Shown here piece by piece: positions 56,157 to 64,000 of a DNA stretch of 64,000 nt; position 1 is the stretch's first letter, and each line of letters begins with the position of its first letter. The notes below the pieces were generated by a model. It did not search any database, had not been told where the DNA came from, and worked only from the letters and a program-made list of their open reading frames with translations. The position numbers were made by a program, and so were the translations under genes. Source of the stretch: Peribacillus deserti (GTDB taxonomy: Bacteria > Bacillota > Bacilli > Bacillales > DSM-1321); the NCBI RefSeq assembly GCF_016909175.1, contig NZ_JAFBFI010000011.1, forward strand, positions 1 through 64,000, written 5' to 3'.

Positions 56157-58324
56157 TATTCAGACACTTCCTCATAGCCGAGGCAGGTATAAATTTCTTT
56201 AATAAGCAGCGCGGCAGCCCTCGGGATAATAGTTCCCGGTCCAAAGATTAACGATGCACCATGGTCCTTTAAAAATTGATAATCCTGAGCTGGTATAACT
56301 CCTCCGGCAATTATAAGAATATCCTCTCTCCCCAGCTTCTTAAGCTCTCTCTTCAACTCTGGCAATAATGTTTTATGCCCGCCGGCAAGAGAACTCATTC
56401 CAATTACATGTACATCATTCTCTACTGCCTGAAGTGCAGTTTCTTCCGGAGTCTGGAATAAAGGCCCGATATCTACATCAAACCCAAGGTCAGCGAAGGC
56501 CGTGGCTACTACTTTTGCACCTCTGTCATGTCCATCCTGCCCCATTTTGGCTACGAGAATTCTTGGCCGGCGCCCCTCATTTTGCGAGAATTCCTGGGTG
56601 AGATTCTGCACTTCCTTAATCTCGTCTTCATTCGAATACGAATGGCTGTAAATACCGCTTATTGATCGGATTATGGCTTTATGCCTGCCGGAAACAGATT
56701 CAATAGCATCCGAGATTTCCCCAACAGTTGCTCTTTCTCTTGCAGCCTCTACGGCAAGTTCAAGAAGGTTGCCGTGGCGGGTCCGGGCAGCTTCTGTTAT
56801 AGCCTGAACAGCCTTCTTTACCCTCTCTTCGTTTCTTTCTTTTTTTAAAGTTCTTAATTTTTCAAGCTGGCTTTGACGAACGGCCGTATTATCTACTTCC
56901 AATATTTCAAGTTCATCTTCTTTTTCAAGGCGGAAGGCATTCACACCTACAATCATTTCTTTTCCAGAATCAATATGAGCCTGCCTTTTGGCAGCAGCTT
57001 CTTCAATCCTCATCTTAGGAAGCCCTGTCTCATTAGCCTTAGACATGCCGCCTAAGCTTTCTATTTCCTCAAGATGCGACCATGCCCGCTTGATTAGGCC
57101 GTCTGTTAATGCTTCAACATAGAAGGATCCTCCCCATGGATCAATTACAGAGGTGATTCCTGTTTCCTCCTGAAGATAGAGCTGGGTATTTCTCGCTATT
57201 CTTGCTGAAAATTCAGTTGGTAGAGCGATAGCTTCATCGAGTGCATTCGTATGAAGAGATTGAGTATGACCCATCGCTGCCGCATGTGCTTCGATTAACG
57301 TTCTAGTTACATTATTGAAAGGATCTTGTTCTGCCAGGCTCCACCCTGAGGTCTGGCAATGAGTTCTTAGTGCCAGAGATTTAGGATTTTTCGGCTTAAA
57401 TTGTTTCATTAGTTTAGACCAGATAAACCGCGCTGCCCTTAGTTTGGCAACCTCCATAAAATAGTTCATGCCAATGGCCCAGAAGAAAGAAAGCCTGGGT
57501 GCAAATGTATCAATGTCAATCCCTGCGTCCATTCCGGTTTTGACATATTCCAGCCCATTTGCAAGTGTATAGGCAAGTTCAATATCCGCTGGCGCCCCCG
57601 CTTCCTGCATGTGATAGCCTGAGATCGAAATACTGTTGAACTTCGGCATATGCCTGGAGGTATATTCAAAAATGTCAGCAATTATTTTCATGGACATTTC
57701 CGGAGGATAAATATACGTATTCCGAACCATATATTCTTTTAAAATATCATTTTGGATAGTACCCGATAACTGCTCCCTGCTTACACCCTGCTCCTCGGCT
57801 GTGACGATGAAATAGGCCAATATTGGAAGAACGGCGCCGTTCATAGTCATGGAAACAGACATTTGGTCTAGAGGGATTTCATCAAATAAAATTTTCATAT
57901 CATTTACAGAATCGATGGCCACTCCAGCCTTCCCAACATCACTGATGACGCGGGGATGATCTGAATCATATCCTCGGTGTGTAGCAAGATCAAATGCAAC
58001 TGACAATCCTTTTTGGCCCATTGCCAGGTTTTTCTTATAAAAAGCATTAGATTCCTCTGCAGTAGAAAAACCAGCGTATTGCCTGACAGTCCAGGGCCTG
58101 TTCACATACATAGCAGGATACGGACCGCGGGTAAATGGCGCAATTCCTGGAAAGTTTAGATGATGGTCAAGATCCTTTACGTCCTCTGCGCTATAAACCG
58201 TTTTGAGAGGTATTTCTTCGTTCGTCTGATATGCCCGATCGTTATTTATAGGTGAAGAATGGGTTTCTTTTTTTTGTAAGACGGAAGATTCCATTTTTAT
58301 ACTTCGAAAGTTAGGTTTGGCCAT
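56156..58324 (-). CDS. mutB: Methylmalonyl-CoA mutase, catalytic large subunit
   Basis: 722-residue adenosylcobalamin enzyme converting (R)-methylmalonyl-CoA to succinyl-CoA. The TIM-barrel part has the substrate segment [20 protein letters not shown] and the catalytic region [11 protein letters not shown]. The C-terminal B12 domain has D-x-H-x-x-G as [12 protein letters not shown] and IIAGGVIP. It begins directly after the mutA stop. The pair forms a heterodimer with MutA. Confidence 0.96.
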   Translation of the reverse strand: MAKPNFRSIKMESSVLQKKETHSSPINNDRAYQTNEEIPLKTVYSAEDVKDLDHHLNFPGIAPFTRGPYPAMYVNRPWTVRQYAGFSTAEESNAFYKKNLAMGQKGLSVAFDLATHRGYDSDHPRVISDVGKAGVAIDSVNDMKILFDEIPLDQMSVSMTMNGAVLPILAYFIVTAEEQGVSREQLSGTIQNDILKEYMVRNTYIYPPEMSMKIIADIFEYTSRHMPKFNSISISGYHMQEAGAPADIELAYTLANGLEYVKTGMDAGIDIDTFAPRLSFFWAIGMNYFMEVAKLRAARFIWSKLMKQFKPKNPKSLALRTHCQTSGWSLAEQDPFNNVTRTLIEAHAAAMGHTQSLHTNALDEAIALPTEFSARIARNTQLYLQEETGITSVIDPWGGSFYVEALTDGLIKRAWSHLEEIESLGGMSKANETGLPKMRIEEAAAKRQAHIDSGKEMIVGVNAFRLEKEDELEILEVDNTAVRQSQLEKLRTLKKERNEERVKKAVQAITEAARTRHGNLLELAVEAARERATVGEISDAIESVSGRHKAIIRSISGIYSHSYSNEDEIKEVQNLTQEFSQNEGRRPRILVAKMGQDGHDRGAKVVATAFADLGFDVDIGPLFQTPEETALQAVENDVHVIGMSSLAGGHKTLLPELKRELKKLGREDILIIAGGVIPAQDYQFLKDHGASLIFGPGTIIPRAAALLIKEIYTCLGYEEVSE

Positions 58325-60217
58325 TTAATGTTCACTCTCCATATCCTGAAAAATCTCACTGATGTATGCAAGGCTCGTGTTTGTATGGATAGTTCCATCC
58401 AAACCCGCCTGCTGCAGACTTCCCGCCAGAGGATCTTGAAGTTGTCCGGCAATATATATTTTTTTAGAAGGGTACTTCCGCTTAATGGCTCTTATGATAC
58501 ACTCTGCCATATTCTCGTAATCTGAATCACTTCCGCAGATACAGAAATGCTGTATATCAGGATTTTCATTTACCACTCCGAGCGCAGCCTGTTCACTTTG
58601 GATTTCTTTGCTCTGCACGGCAGGAATTCCTGCCGCCGAAAAGAAGCCGCTGATAAAATCTGCTCTTGGCTTGGTGGTCTTTAGAGAATTCAAGCTTATC
58701 AGGCCCATTTTTAGAGAAACACCTTGGTTTTCATTAAAATGTTCTGTGCTTTTTCTTATTTCTTCGATATTTAGTGGAAGCCTTTTTGGTGTTAACGGTG
58801 TAATGCTGTGTACACCGTACTTGGAGAAATCCAGCTCCTTCATAGCTGAATTCTGGTCTGTTATACGGACCGCTGTCTTTTTTTCATGTATATCCGCATA
58901 TACATTCGTTCCTATGATTCTTTCTTTTCTTCTCAGTACAGAATCTGATTTTTCTTCGAACACTTTAGAAATCTGTCCTTGTATCCAGCCGCTCTCTAAT
59001 ATGGCAAGGGCACCGCCTCTATCCTCCATTTCGAGGAATGCATCCCATGCGGCTTTCGTTAACTGATCAGTTAAGTCTTCGATGTACCAGGATCCAGCTG
59101 CTGGATCCGCAACATATTTCAGATGGGCTTCTTCAGCCAAAATAAAGTGGATGTTACGAGCAATTCTATCTGAAAGTTCATTTTTGCCAGTTGAGATAGA
59201 ATCAAAGGGATGCACCTCTAGATATTGGATTCCTCCGATAACAGCCGCAAAAGCCTGATTTGCACTTCTGAGGATATTTACATGAGAATCATAATAGGTT
59301 TGTGTGAAGGAGGAGGTTTCAGCATGAATTTCCATTTTGAATGCATTATGATCCGCTTTATATGACTTCCCTATCATCGACCATAAACGCCTGGCTGCTC
59401 TTAGCTTTGCCGCTCCCATAAAGAAGTTCGAATCTAAAGCAAACGAAAAAATCATTTTGCCCGCCGCAGTTTCTATGGAAAGACCATTTTCTTCGGCCCT
59501 GTGCAGATATTCAACACCCAGAGATAAAGCCATCGCCAATTCTTGTACAGCGTTAGCTCCAGCATTATGATAAACGGATGATTTGACAAGAATACTTTTA
59601 ACGCCAGGCATAATGCTATCCATTTTTTCTATACGCCGGGCCCACTCTGCAAAAAAAAGCTCCTGCTTTTCTGGAAGCTGCCCCGTTTTAGCTGCTTCAG
59701 AGATAATATCTTCTGCTGCCACACCCCGGAAGGAAAAACTTCTTTGCAATGTTTGTGCTTCATCAGCCAGAGTGTAAAAAGAAGACTGCATTCCCTTTAA
59801 ATCTAAATATAATGGAAGTCCTTTTTTTTCAATGCTCTCAACTAATTCTTCAAATGCTGAAGAATTTAGATCCTTCAATGAAGTAAAATCAAAACAAATC
59901 ACATTTTGGCCGCTTAAGAGAATTTTCTCTATGCGCTTCAATAAGGCTTTGTAATCAGATTCCTTAAGCGTCTGGGTTATCCCCCAGGGACGGTCCTTAT
60001 AGCCCTGAGATGAAATCCCTCTAGTAAAAGGATATTCCCCCGGCAGTTCCTCTTTTAGTGTTCCATCAAAATAGATGGGGTTTAATTGAATATCTTCATA
60101 TGTATGCGTCTTTAAACTATCAATATTCTTTCCTTTTAGGCTTGCTTCAGCCGTTGTTTTCCATAAATCATAACCCGGATTAGGAAAGGTAAATTCTCGT
60201 ATATCTTCTATTTTCAT
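58325..60217 (-). CDS. mutA: Methylmalonyl-CoA mutase, small subunit
   Basis: 630-residue subunit with the mutase fold but a degenerate B12 domain: the D-x-H-x-x-G motif is missing, as is usual for MutA. N-terminal features include YPFTRGISSQGYKDRPWGI. It is the first gene of mutA-mutB-meaB. The ribosome site is weak (GTGAAAG) and the ATG is covered by a perfect cre match (60216-60230), so CcpA could block transcription or translation. Confidence 0.93.
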   Translation of the reverse strand: MKIEDIREFTFPNPGYDLWKTTAEASLKGKNIDSLKTHTYEDIQLNPIYFDGTLKEELPGEYPFTRGISSQGYKDRPWGITQTLKESDYKALLKRIEKILLSGQNVICFDFTSLKDLNSSAFEELVESIEKKGLPLYLDLKGMQSSFYTLADEAQTLQRSFSFRGVAAEDIISEAAKTGQLPEKQELFFAEWARRIEKMDSIMPGVKSILVKSSVYHNAGANAVQELAMALSLGVEYLHRAEENGLSIETAAGKMIFSFALDSNFFMGAAKLRAARRLWSMIGKSYKADHNAFKMEIHAETSSFTQTYYDSHVNILRSANQAFAAVIGGIQYLEVHPFDSISTGKNELSDRIARNIHFILAEEAHLKYVADPAAGSWYIEDLTDQLTKAAWDAFLEMEDRGGALAILESGWIQGQISKVFEEKSDSVLRRKERIIGTNVYADIHEKKTAVRITDQNSAMKELDFSKYGVHSITPLTPKRLPLNIEEIRKSTEHFNENQGVSLKMGLISLNSLKTTKPRADFISGFFSAAGIPAVQSKEIQSEQAALGVVNENPDIQHFCICGSDSDYENMAECIIRAIKRKYPSKKIYIAGQLQDPLAGSLQQAGLDGTIHTNTSLAYISEIFQDMESEH

Positions 60218-60230
60218 GTAATCGCTTTCA
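60216..60230. promoter_or_regulatory. cre (CcpA) site over the mutA start
   Basis: ATGTAATCGCTTTCA matches the degenerate cre consensus WTGNAANCGNWNNCW at all positions, and it overlaps the ribosome site and start codon of mutA on the minus strand. Confidence 0.6.
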
Positions 60231-60740
60231 CACCGGATAAAGTCCGATGTAAAGCTTTCCCCCTCCTATATTCATATAAAAATTCCTCTCCTATATTTTA
60301 GAACAGTCAGTATATTTGTGCAATTATATGAAGCTTGTATAACAAATAGCAAGGCCAGGCTGAAATATTATTTAATGAGTTAGAGGATGTTTTCTTCGTA
60401 CTAGTAAAAAATAGAGATTATGACGATTCTAATGGCAGCAGCATACAGATGAATGAAATACTGCCTATAATTTTGTCTTTTTTCACCAAAACCTTAAAAG
60501 GCACTAACAGCTTGAAGCAGAAATTGGGGTTAAGCGTGTGGCGATAAGGCAGGCGATTACCGCTTCGAACCAAGCGGCTTCGAATTTAATTGGAAAAAGA
60601 AACAACTTTTTTAGGCGGTGGAAGGAAGAAAAATCTGCGCTAGCATAAACTATAGTGACGGGCACACAAAAAGGCTTGAGCGTCATCAGCATGAGGCAAA
60701 GACAATAAACATAAACCATGGCTGATTAGCGTACACCTTG
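60231..60740. other. Intergenic stretch with no confident gene
   Basis: No gene or ribosome site was found. Near 60520-60590 a run GGCGATAAGGCAGGCG followed by CCGCTTCGAACCAAGCGG vaguely resembles the structured repeat at 37872, perhaps a decayed copy. Confidence 0.35.
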
Positions 60741-60744
60741 AAAC

Positions 60745-60862
60745 TTAAGCACAAATAATAGCAACCTAAGCATAAAACACAAATACTAAAGCATAAAACT
60801 TAAAAACAAAATCATAAAATGTAAAAACTTAAGCATAAAAGCTAAAGACATAAGCATTGGCC
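60745..60862 (-). repeat. Exact 21-bp-period array, type B (AAGCATAAA)
   Basis: Six starts of AAGCATAAA or a close variant fall at 60747, 60768, 60789, 60810, 60831 and 60852, each exactly 21 bases apart. The linkers are A-rich and degenerate (for example ACTTAAAAACAA). The reverse complement is TTTATGCTT, the motif of the array at 31088. Confidence 0.9.
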
Positions 60863-60914
60863 CCTATATATCCCGGATAGTTTAATCAAAACTTGATGTT
60901 AGGGGCAATAACTG

Positions 60915-60939
60915 CCGGCCTTAGATGATCTAAGACCGG
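60915..60939. repeat. 25-bp near-perfect palindrome
   Basis: CCGGCCTTAGAT-G-ATCTAAGACCGG has 12-base arms with one mismatch. Neither side has a T-run, so it is unlike a terminator; it may be a protein-binding site. Confidence 0.6.
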
Positions 60940-60967
60940 TGACTGAATGAAAAATGTTATTTTTTAC

Positions 60968-61110
60968 TTAAAAAAGGGCTTTTTCTTTAACAAAAAGCCT
61001 TGAAATAGCGAGTCCCGGCAAATTTGGATCATCAAAAACTGACCTGGCAACAGGCTGGACATTCTATGGGTTTAACCTCTTTTAGGTTTGAAGCAGTATG
61101 AACACCCGGT
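60968..61110 (-). pseudogene. Decayed small gene with cysteine-pair motif
   Basis: On the minus strand, frames overlap to give TGCSYCFKPKRG, then EVKPIECPACCQV, then SVFDDPNLPGLAISRLFV and KEKALF ending at a stop at 60968. Frameshifts separate them. The stop lies within an apparent terminator (GGCTTTTT / AAAAAGCC). The C-x2-C pairs suggest a former zinc-binding protein. No start codon is convincing. Confidence 0.35.
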
Positions 61111-61205
61111 CTTTTTTAGACAAAAACCTCAGGTCAGGCTGGAATAGAAGATAATAAGGAACTCTATGCTTAGAATAGTAACGAGTTTTGAGTTTTCATA
61201 TAAAA

Positions 61206-61253
61206 AACTGCACCTCCATTGTTAGTTTTGTGTCTAACAATGGAGGTGCAGTT
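61206..61253 (-). terminator. Terminator of the branched-chain oxo acid dehydrogenase operon
   Basis: Twenty-base arms begin AACTGCACCTCCATT (61206) and pair with 61234-61253, with an 8-base loop. On the minus strand T-rich sequence follows. Confidence 0.9.
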
Positions 61254-61270
61254 CATTCCCGGCGTTTTTA

Positions 61271-62560
61271 TTAGTAAATAGGAGTATTCTCTTTTGATGT
61301 ATTCTCTAGTATATCTTTTACCCGCGCTAAGAAACGTCCGCATACTAGTCCATCCAGAACGCGATGGTCCAGAGACATACAAAGGTTTACCATATCGCGG
61401 ACAGCGATCATTCCATCAATGATAACGGGTCTTTTAACGATAGACTCTACCTGCAGGATAGCCGCCTGGGGATAATTAATGATTCCCATAGACTGGACAG
61501 ATCCAAAGGAGCCTGTGTTATTCACAGTGAATGTGCCGCCCTGCATTTCATCTGATTTAAGTTTCCCTGCTCTGACCTTCCCAGCCAATTCTGTGATTTC
61601 ACGGGCGATTCCTTTAACAGTCTTCTCATCAGCATGTTTAATTACAGGAACATAAAGGGCATCTTCCGTAGCAACGGCAATCGAGATATTAATATCTTTC
61701 TTTTGAATGATCTTATCTCCGGCCCACATAGAGTTGATTTGCGGGAATTCTTTAAGAGCCTGCGCTACAGCCTTAACAAAGAATGCAAAGTAAGTTAAAT
61801 TGAAACCTTCTGTCAGCTTGAATTCTTTCTTTAAAGAATCACGATAAGATACAAGCTTTGTCACATCAACCTCTACCATTGTCCATGCGTGCGGCGCTTC
61901 ATGCTTGCTCCTAAGCATATTAGCAGCTATAGCCTTGCGTACTCCTGTAACCGGGATCTCTATATCACCCGCGGCGGCTGCCGGGATATTATAAGTCTCT
62001 GCTTTCTTTTGCTGAACAGGAGCTTCCTGCTTGGCTTGATGCTCGCTAGCTGCTGTTTGAGGAGCAGAGACTGGCTGCTCTTCCTTCGCCGCTGGCGGAA
62101 TACCGCCAGCTTCTATAATGGCAAGCAGGTCTTTTCTCGTAATTCTTCCACCAGCACCTGACCCAGTTACCTGAGTTAATTCTATCCCGTTTTCCTGGGC
62201 AATTTTTAAAACGGCTGGTGAATATCTAGCTTTGTTTTGATTATTTTCAGGCTGCATCTTTTGTTCAGCAGCCGCTTTATTTTCTACGGGACTGTTTTTT
62301 ACTCCCTCTGCCGCTCCGCCTGCTACTTCTATGGAACAGATAAATTCGCCGACAGAGAGCGTTTCACCCTCTTCAGCAATTAATTCTTTTATTGTTCCGG
62401 TAAAAGAAGAGGGAATTTCCGCGTTTACCTTATCGGTCATTACTTCCGCTATCGGATCATATTTATTTACTTGATCTCCAGGTGAAACGAGCCATTTGCT
62501 AATGGTGCCTTCTGTTACACTTTCTCCCAGCTGAGGCATTTTTAATTGTTCTATTGTCAA
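61271..62560 (-). CDS. bfmBB: Branched-chain 2-oxo acid dehydrogenase E2
   Basis: 429-residue dihydrolipoamide acyltransferase core of the complex. It has an N-terminal lipoyl domain with the modified lysine K44 in MTDKVNAEIP, an Ala/Pro/Gln-rich linker, a subunit-binding domain near 113-150 (SPAVLKIAQENGIEL), a second linker and the catalytic domain ending with SLDHRVLDG. It lies after the E1 genes in an operon whose 5' part is beyond the window. It supplies branched-chain acyl-CoA for fatty acid primers and for degradation. Confidence 0.9.
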   Translation of the reverse strand: MTIEQLKMPQLGESVTEGTISKWLVSPGDQVNKYDPIAEVMTDKVNAEIPSSFTGTIKELIAEEGETLSVGEFICSIEVAGGAAEGVKNSPVENKAAAEQKMQPENNQNKARYSPAVLKIAQENGIELTQVTGSGAGGRITRKDLLAIIEAGGIPPAAKEEQPVSAPQTAASEHQAKQEAPVQQKKAETYNIPAAAAGDIEIPVTGVRKAIAANMLRSKHEAPHAWTMVEVDVTKLVSYRDSLKKEFKLTEGFNLTYFAFFVKAVAQALKEFPQINSMWAGDKIIQKKDINISIAVATEDALYVPVIKHADEKTVKGIAREITELAGKVRAGKLKSDEMQGGTFTVNNTGSFGSVQSMGIINYPQAAILQVESIVKRPVIIDGMIAVRDMVNLCMSLDHRVLDGLVCGRFLARVKDILENTSKENTPIY

Positions 62561-62593
62561 CGTATATCCCTCCTTAAACTCTTTCTCAGCAAA

Positions 62594-63577
62594 TTAGAAC
62601 TCAGCCAGCTCTCTCATTGCTTTTTCTACCTTATCAGGATTAACCATAAAGAATTTTTCCATTGTAGGAGCATATGGCATAGCCGGAATATCAGGACCAG
62701 CTAATCGTTTAATCGGTGCATCAAGATCAAATAAACAATTTTCCGCTATGATCGCTGCTACCTCGCTCATTATGCTTCCTTCTTTGTTATCTTCAGTCAG
62801 CAGTAGTACTTTACCTGTTTTAGTTGCCGCTTCAATGATCGCTTCCTTATCCAATGGGTAAACTGTTCTAAGATCTAAAATATGAGTGGAGATGCCGTCA
62901 CTCGCAAGCCTTTCTGCTGCCTGCAGGGCAAAATGTACGCATAGACCATAGGTGATTACCGTAATATCTTCGCCCTCGCGTTTAACATCCGCCTTCCCTA
63001 TCGGCAGTACATAATCATCGTCAGGGACTTCTCCTTTTATAAGACGATAAGCGCGTTTATGTTCAAAGAATAATACCGGGTCTTCATCCCGGATCGCAGC
63101 TTTTAAAAGCCCTTTGACATCATAAGGTGTGGAAGGCATCACAATTTTAAGGCCAGGCTGGCCAGCAAATACCTTTTCCACCGATTGGGAATGATATAAA
63201 GCACCATGAACTCCGCCGCCGTACGGAGCTCGTATCACCATGGGACAGCTCCAGTCATTATTGGATCTATAGCGGATTCTAGCAGCCTCTGAAATAATCT
63301 GATTTACAGCAGGCATAATAAAGTCAGCAAACTGCATTTCAGCAATCGGCCTCATTCCATACATGGCTGCACCAATACCTACGCCTGCAATGGCGGACTC
63401 AGCCAGCGGAGTATCTATTACACGCGCCTCGCCAAATTGATCATACAAACCATGTGTAGCTTTGAACACCCCGCCTTTACGCCCGACATCTTCTCCCAGC
63501 ACGAATACACGGGAATCTCTTTCCATTTCTTCTCTCATTGCCATGGTCACAGCATCAATATAAGAAATTACTGCCAT
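62594..63577 (-). CDS. bfmBAB: Branched-chain 2-oxo acid dehydrogenase E1 beta
   Basis: 327-residue subunit, ThDP-dependent decarboxylase partner. Conserved parts are VFVLGEDVGRKGGVF, FADFIMPAVNQI, YGGGVHGALYHSQS and LLTEDNKEGS. It starts just one base after the E1 alpha stop. The pair decarboxylates 2-oxoisovalerate, 3-methyl-2-oxovalerate and 4-methyl-2-oxopentanoate. Name follows the B. subtilis operon; pyruvate specificity cannot be fully excluded. Confidence 0.88.
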   Translation of the reverse strand: MAVISYIDAVTMAMREEMERDSRVFVLGEDVGRKGGVFKATHGLYDQFGEARVIDTPLAESAIAGVGIGAAMYGMRPIAEMQFADFIMPAVNQIISEAARIRYRSNNDWSCPMVIRAPYGGGVHGALYHSQSVEKVFAGQPGLKIVMPSTPYDVKGLLKAAIRDEDPVLFFEHKRAYRLIKGEVPDDDYVLPIGKADVKREGEDITVITYGLCVHFALQAAERLASDGISTHILDLRTVYPLDKEAIIEAATKTGKVLLLTEDNKEGSIMSEVAAIIAENCLFDLDAPIKRLAGPDIPAMPYAPTMEKFFMVNPDKVEKAMRELAEF

Positions 63578-64000
63578 CTAAAGTCCCCCCTGCTCCTCGG
63601 CATATACATATTTTAAAGCCTGCTCCGGCTCAGCATATGGAGCATTTTCAGCATAATCAGTAGCCTCATTTACGATCTGCATCACTCTTTTATTGATTTG
63701 TTCTTCCAGATCGTCATTGAGCACGCCTGTTTCCTTCAAGTATGCTCCGAAGGTGATGATCGGATCTTTCGTTTTAGCTTCCGCCACCTCATCTGGTGCC
63801 CTGTAGATCCGGTCATCGTCATCACTTGAGTGGGCTGTCAGACGATAAGAAACCGCTTCGATCAGCGTAGGCCCTTCTCCACGCCGTCCTCTATCTGCTG
63901 CTTCTTTTACAGCTCCATACACGTCTAACGGATCATTTCCATCTACCGTTATTCCAGGCATTCCATAACCGATGGCTCTGTCTGAAACTTTTTCACAGGC
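63578..64000 (-). CDS. bfmBAA: Branched-chain 2-oxo acid dehydrogenase E1 alpha (partial)
   Basis: Only the C-terminal part (about 140 residues) is in the window; the start lies beyond base 64000. The frame continues upstream as SDRAIGYGMPGITVDGND, with the ThDP-proximal VDGNDPLDVYGAVKEA. A typical phosphorylation-loop region YRLTAHSSDDDDRIYR follows. An apparent ATG at 63961 is internal. It is the gene before bfmBAB. Confidence 0.9.
   Translation of the reverse strand, partial: ACEKVSDRAIGYGMPGITVDGNDPLDVYGAVKEAADRGRRGEGPTLIEAVSYRLTAHSSDDDDRIYRAPDEVAEAKTKDPIITFGAYLKETGVLNDDLEEQINKRVMQIVNEATDYAENAPYAEPEQALKYVYAEEQGGL

Noticed and set aside
60504-60719. 71-codon minus-strand frame
   Set aside because: No ribosome site, unlikely composition, and it lies in a probable decayed repeat.
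60745-60862. A CRISPR array or iteron origin from the 21-bp periodicity
   Set aside because: Motifs are short and degenerate with no spacers of CRISPR size. There is no replication gene nearby, so an origin is not supported.

Overview
The window is chromosomal DNA from an aerobic, endospore-forming member of the Bacillaceae. It carries sigF with its spoIIAA/spoIIAB partners, dacF, spoIIM, spoVA genes and an MciZ homologue. Gene order closely follows, from memory, the ypuI to yqiW segment of Bacillus subtilis. The species cannot be fixed from the sequence; the intergenic repeats and the mutA-mutB-meaB insertion suggest a soil Bacillaceae outside the B. subtilis group. There is no prophage, insertion sequence, CRISPR array, rRNA or tRNA. 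This is mostly conserved core chromosome, and the novelty lies in its intergenic DNA, broken genes and control sites.

Layout. 0-8 kb: sodF, ypuI, an unrecognised gene, scpB-scpA (condensin partners), ypuF, ribT, ypuA and lysA. 8-13 kb: a shortened spoVA operon (AA, AB and AEa only), then sigF-spoIIAB-spoIIAA and dacF. 13-20 kb: nucleoside catabolism (pdp, punA, deoB), xerD, yqzK, fur and spoIIM. 20-30 kb: an EndoQ-like nuclease, nudF, mciZ, a 1-kb cluster of structured repeats, the yqkF/E/D/B genes, a CDGSH protein, SOS-controlled uvrX with a YolD partner, a wrecked gene and a PP2C-type phosphatase. 30-46 kb: yqjQ-yqjP, a T-box-controlled proI, RNase Z, the pentose-phosphate genes zwf and gndA, a penicillin-acylase-family gene with an in-frame amber codon, and DNA polymerase IV. 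46-64 kb: a CheW-domain protein, a peptidase-T-like enzyme, methylmalonyl-CoA epimerase with an acyl-CoA carboxyltransferase, Prli42, an L,D-transpeptidase, artP-artQ-artM, brxB, meaB-mutB-mutA and the 3' part of a branched-chain 2-oxo acid dehydrogenase operon running off the right edge.

How the genes fit together. The right third forms a route from branched-chain amino acids to succinyl-CoA: oxo-acid dehydrogenase, propionyl-CoA-type carboxyltransferase, epimerase, mutase and the mutase chaperone. CcpA-type cre sites sit at mutA and upstream of the epimerase, so both arms look catabolite-repressed. The centre holds forespore sigma-F control next to its downstream spoVA and dacF genes. Two Y-family polymerases are present, one behind two LexA-like boxes.

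Most unusual features. First, five intergenic arrays of short degenerate motifs have a period near 20-21 bp, exactly 21 bp six times over at 60747-60856. Second, a family of structured repeats (22672-23637, 37872-38152) has arms whose base changes compensate each other. Third, the spoVA operon lacks spoVAC, spoVAD and spoVAEb at their usual place. Two or three genes are broken by frameshifts and one by a stop codon. All statements rest on reading the sequence and on recalled family knowledge; no database search was possible.
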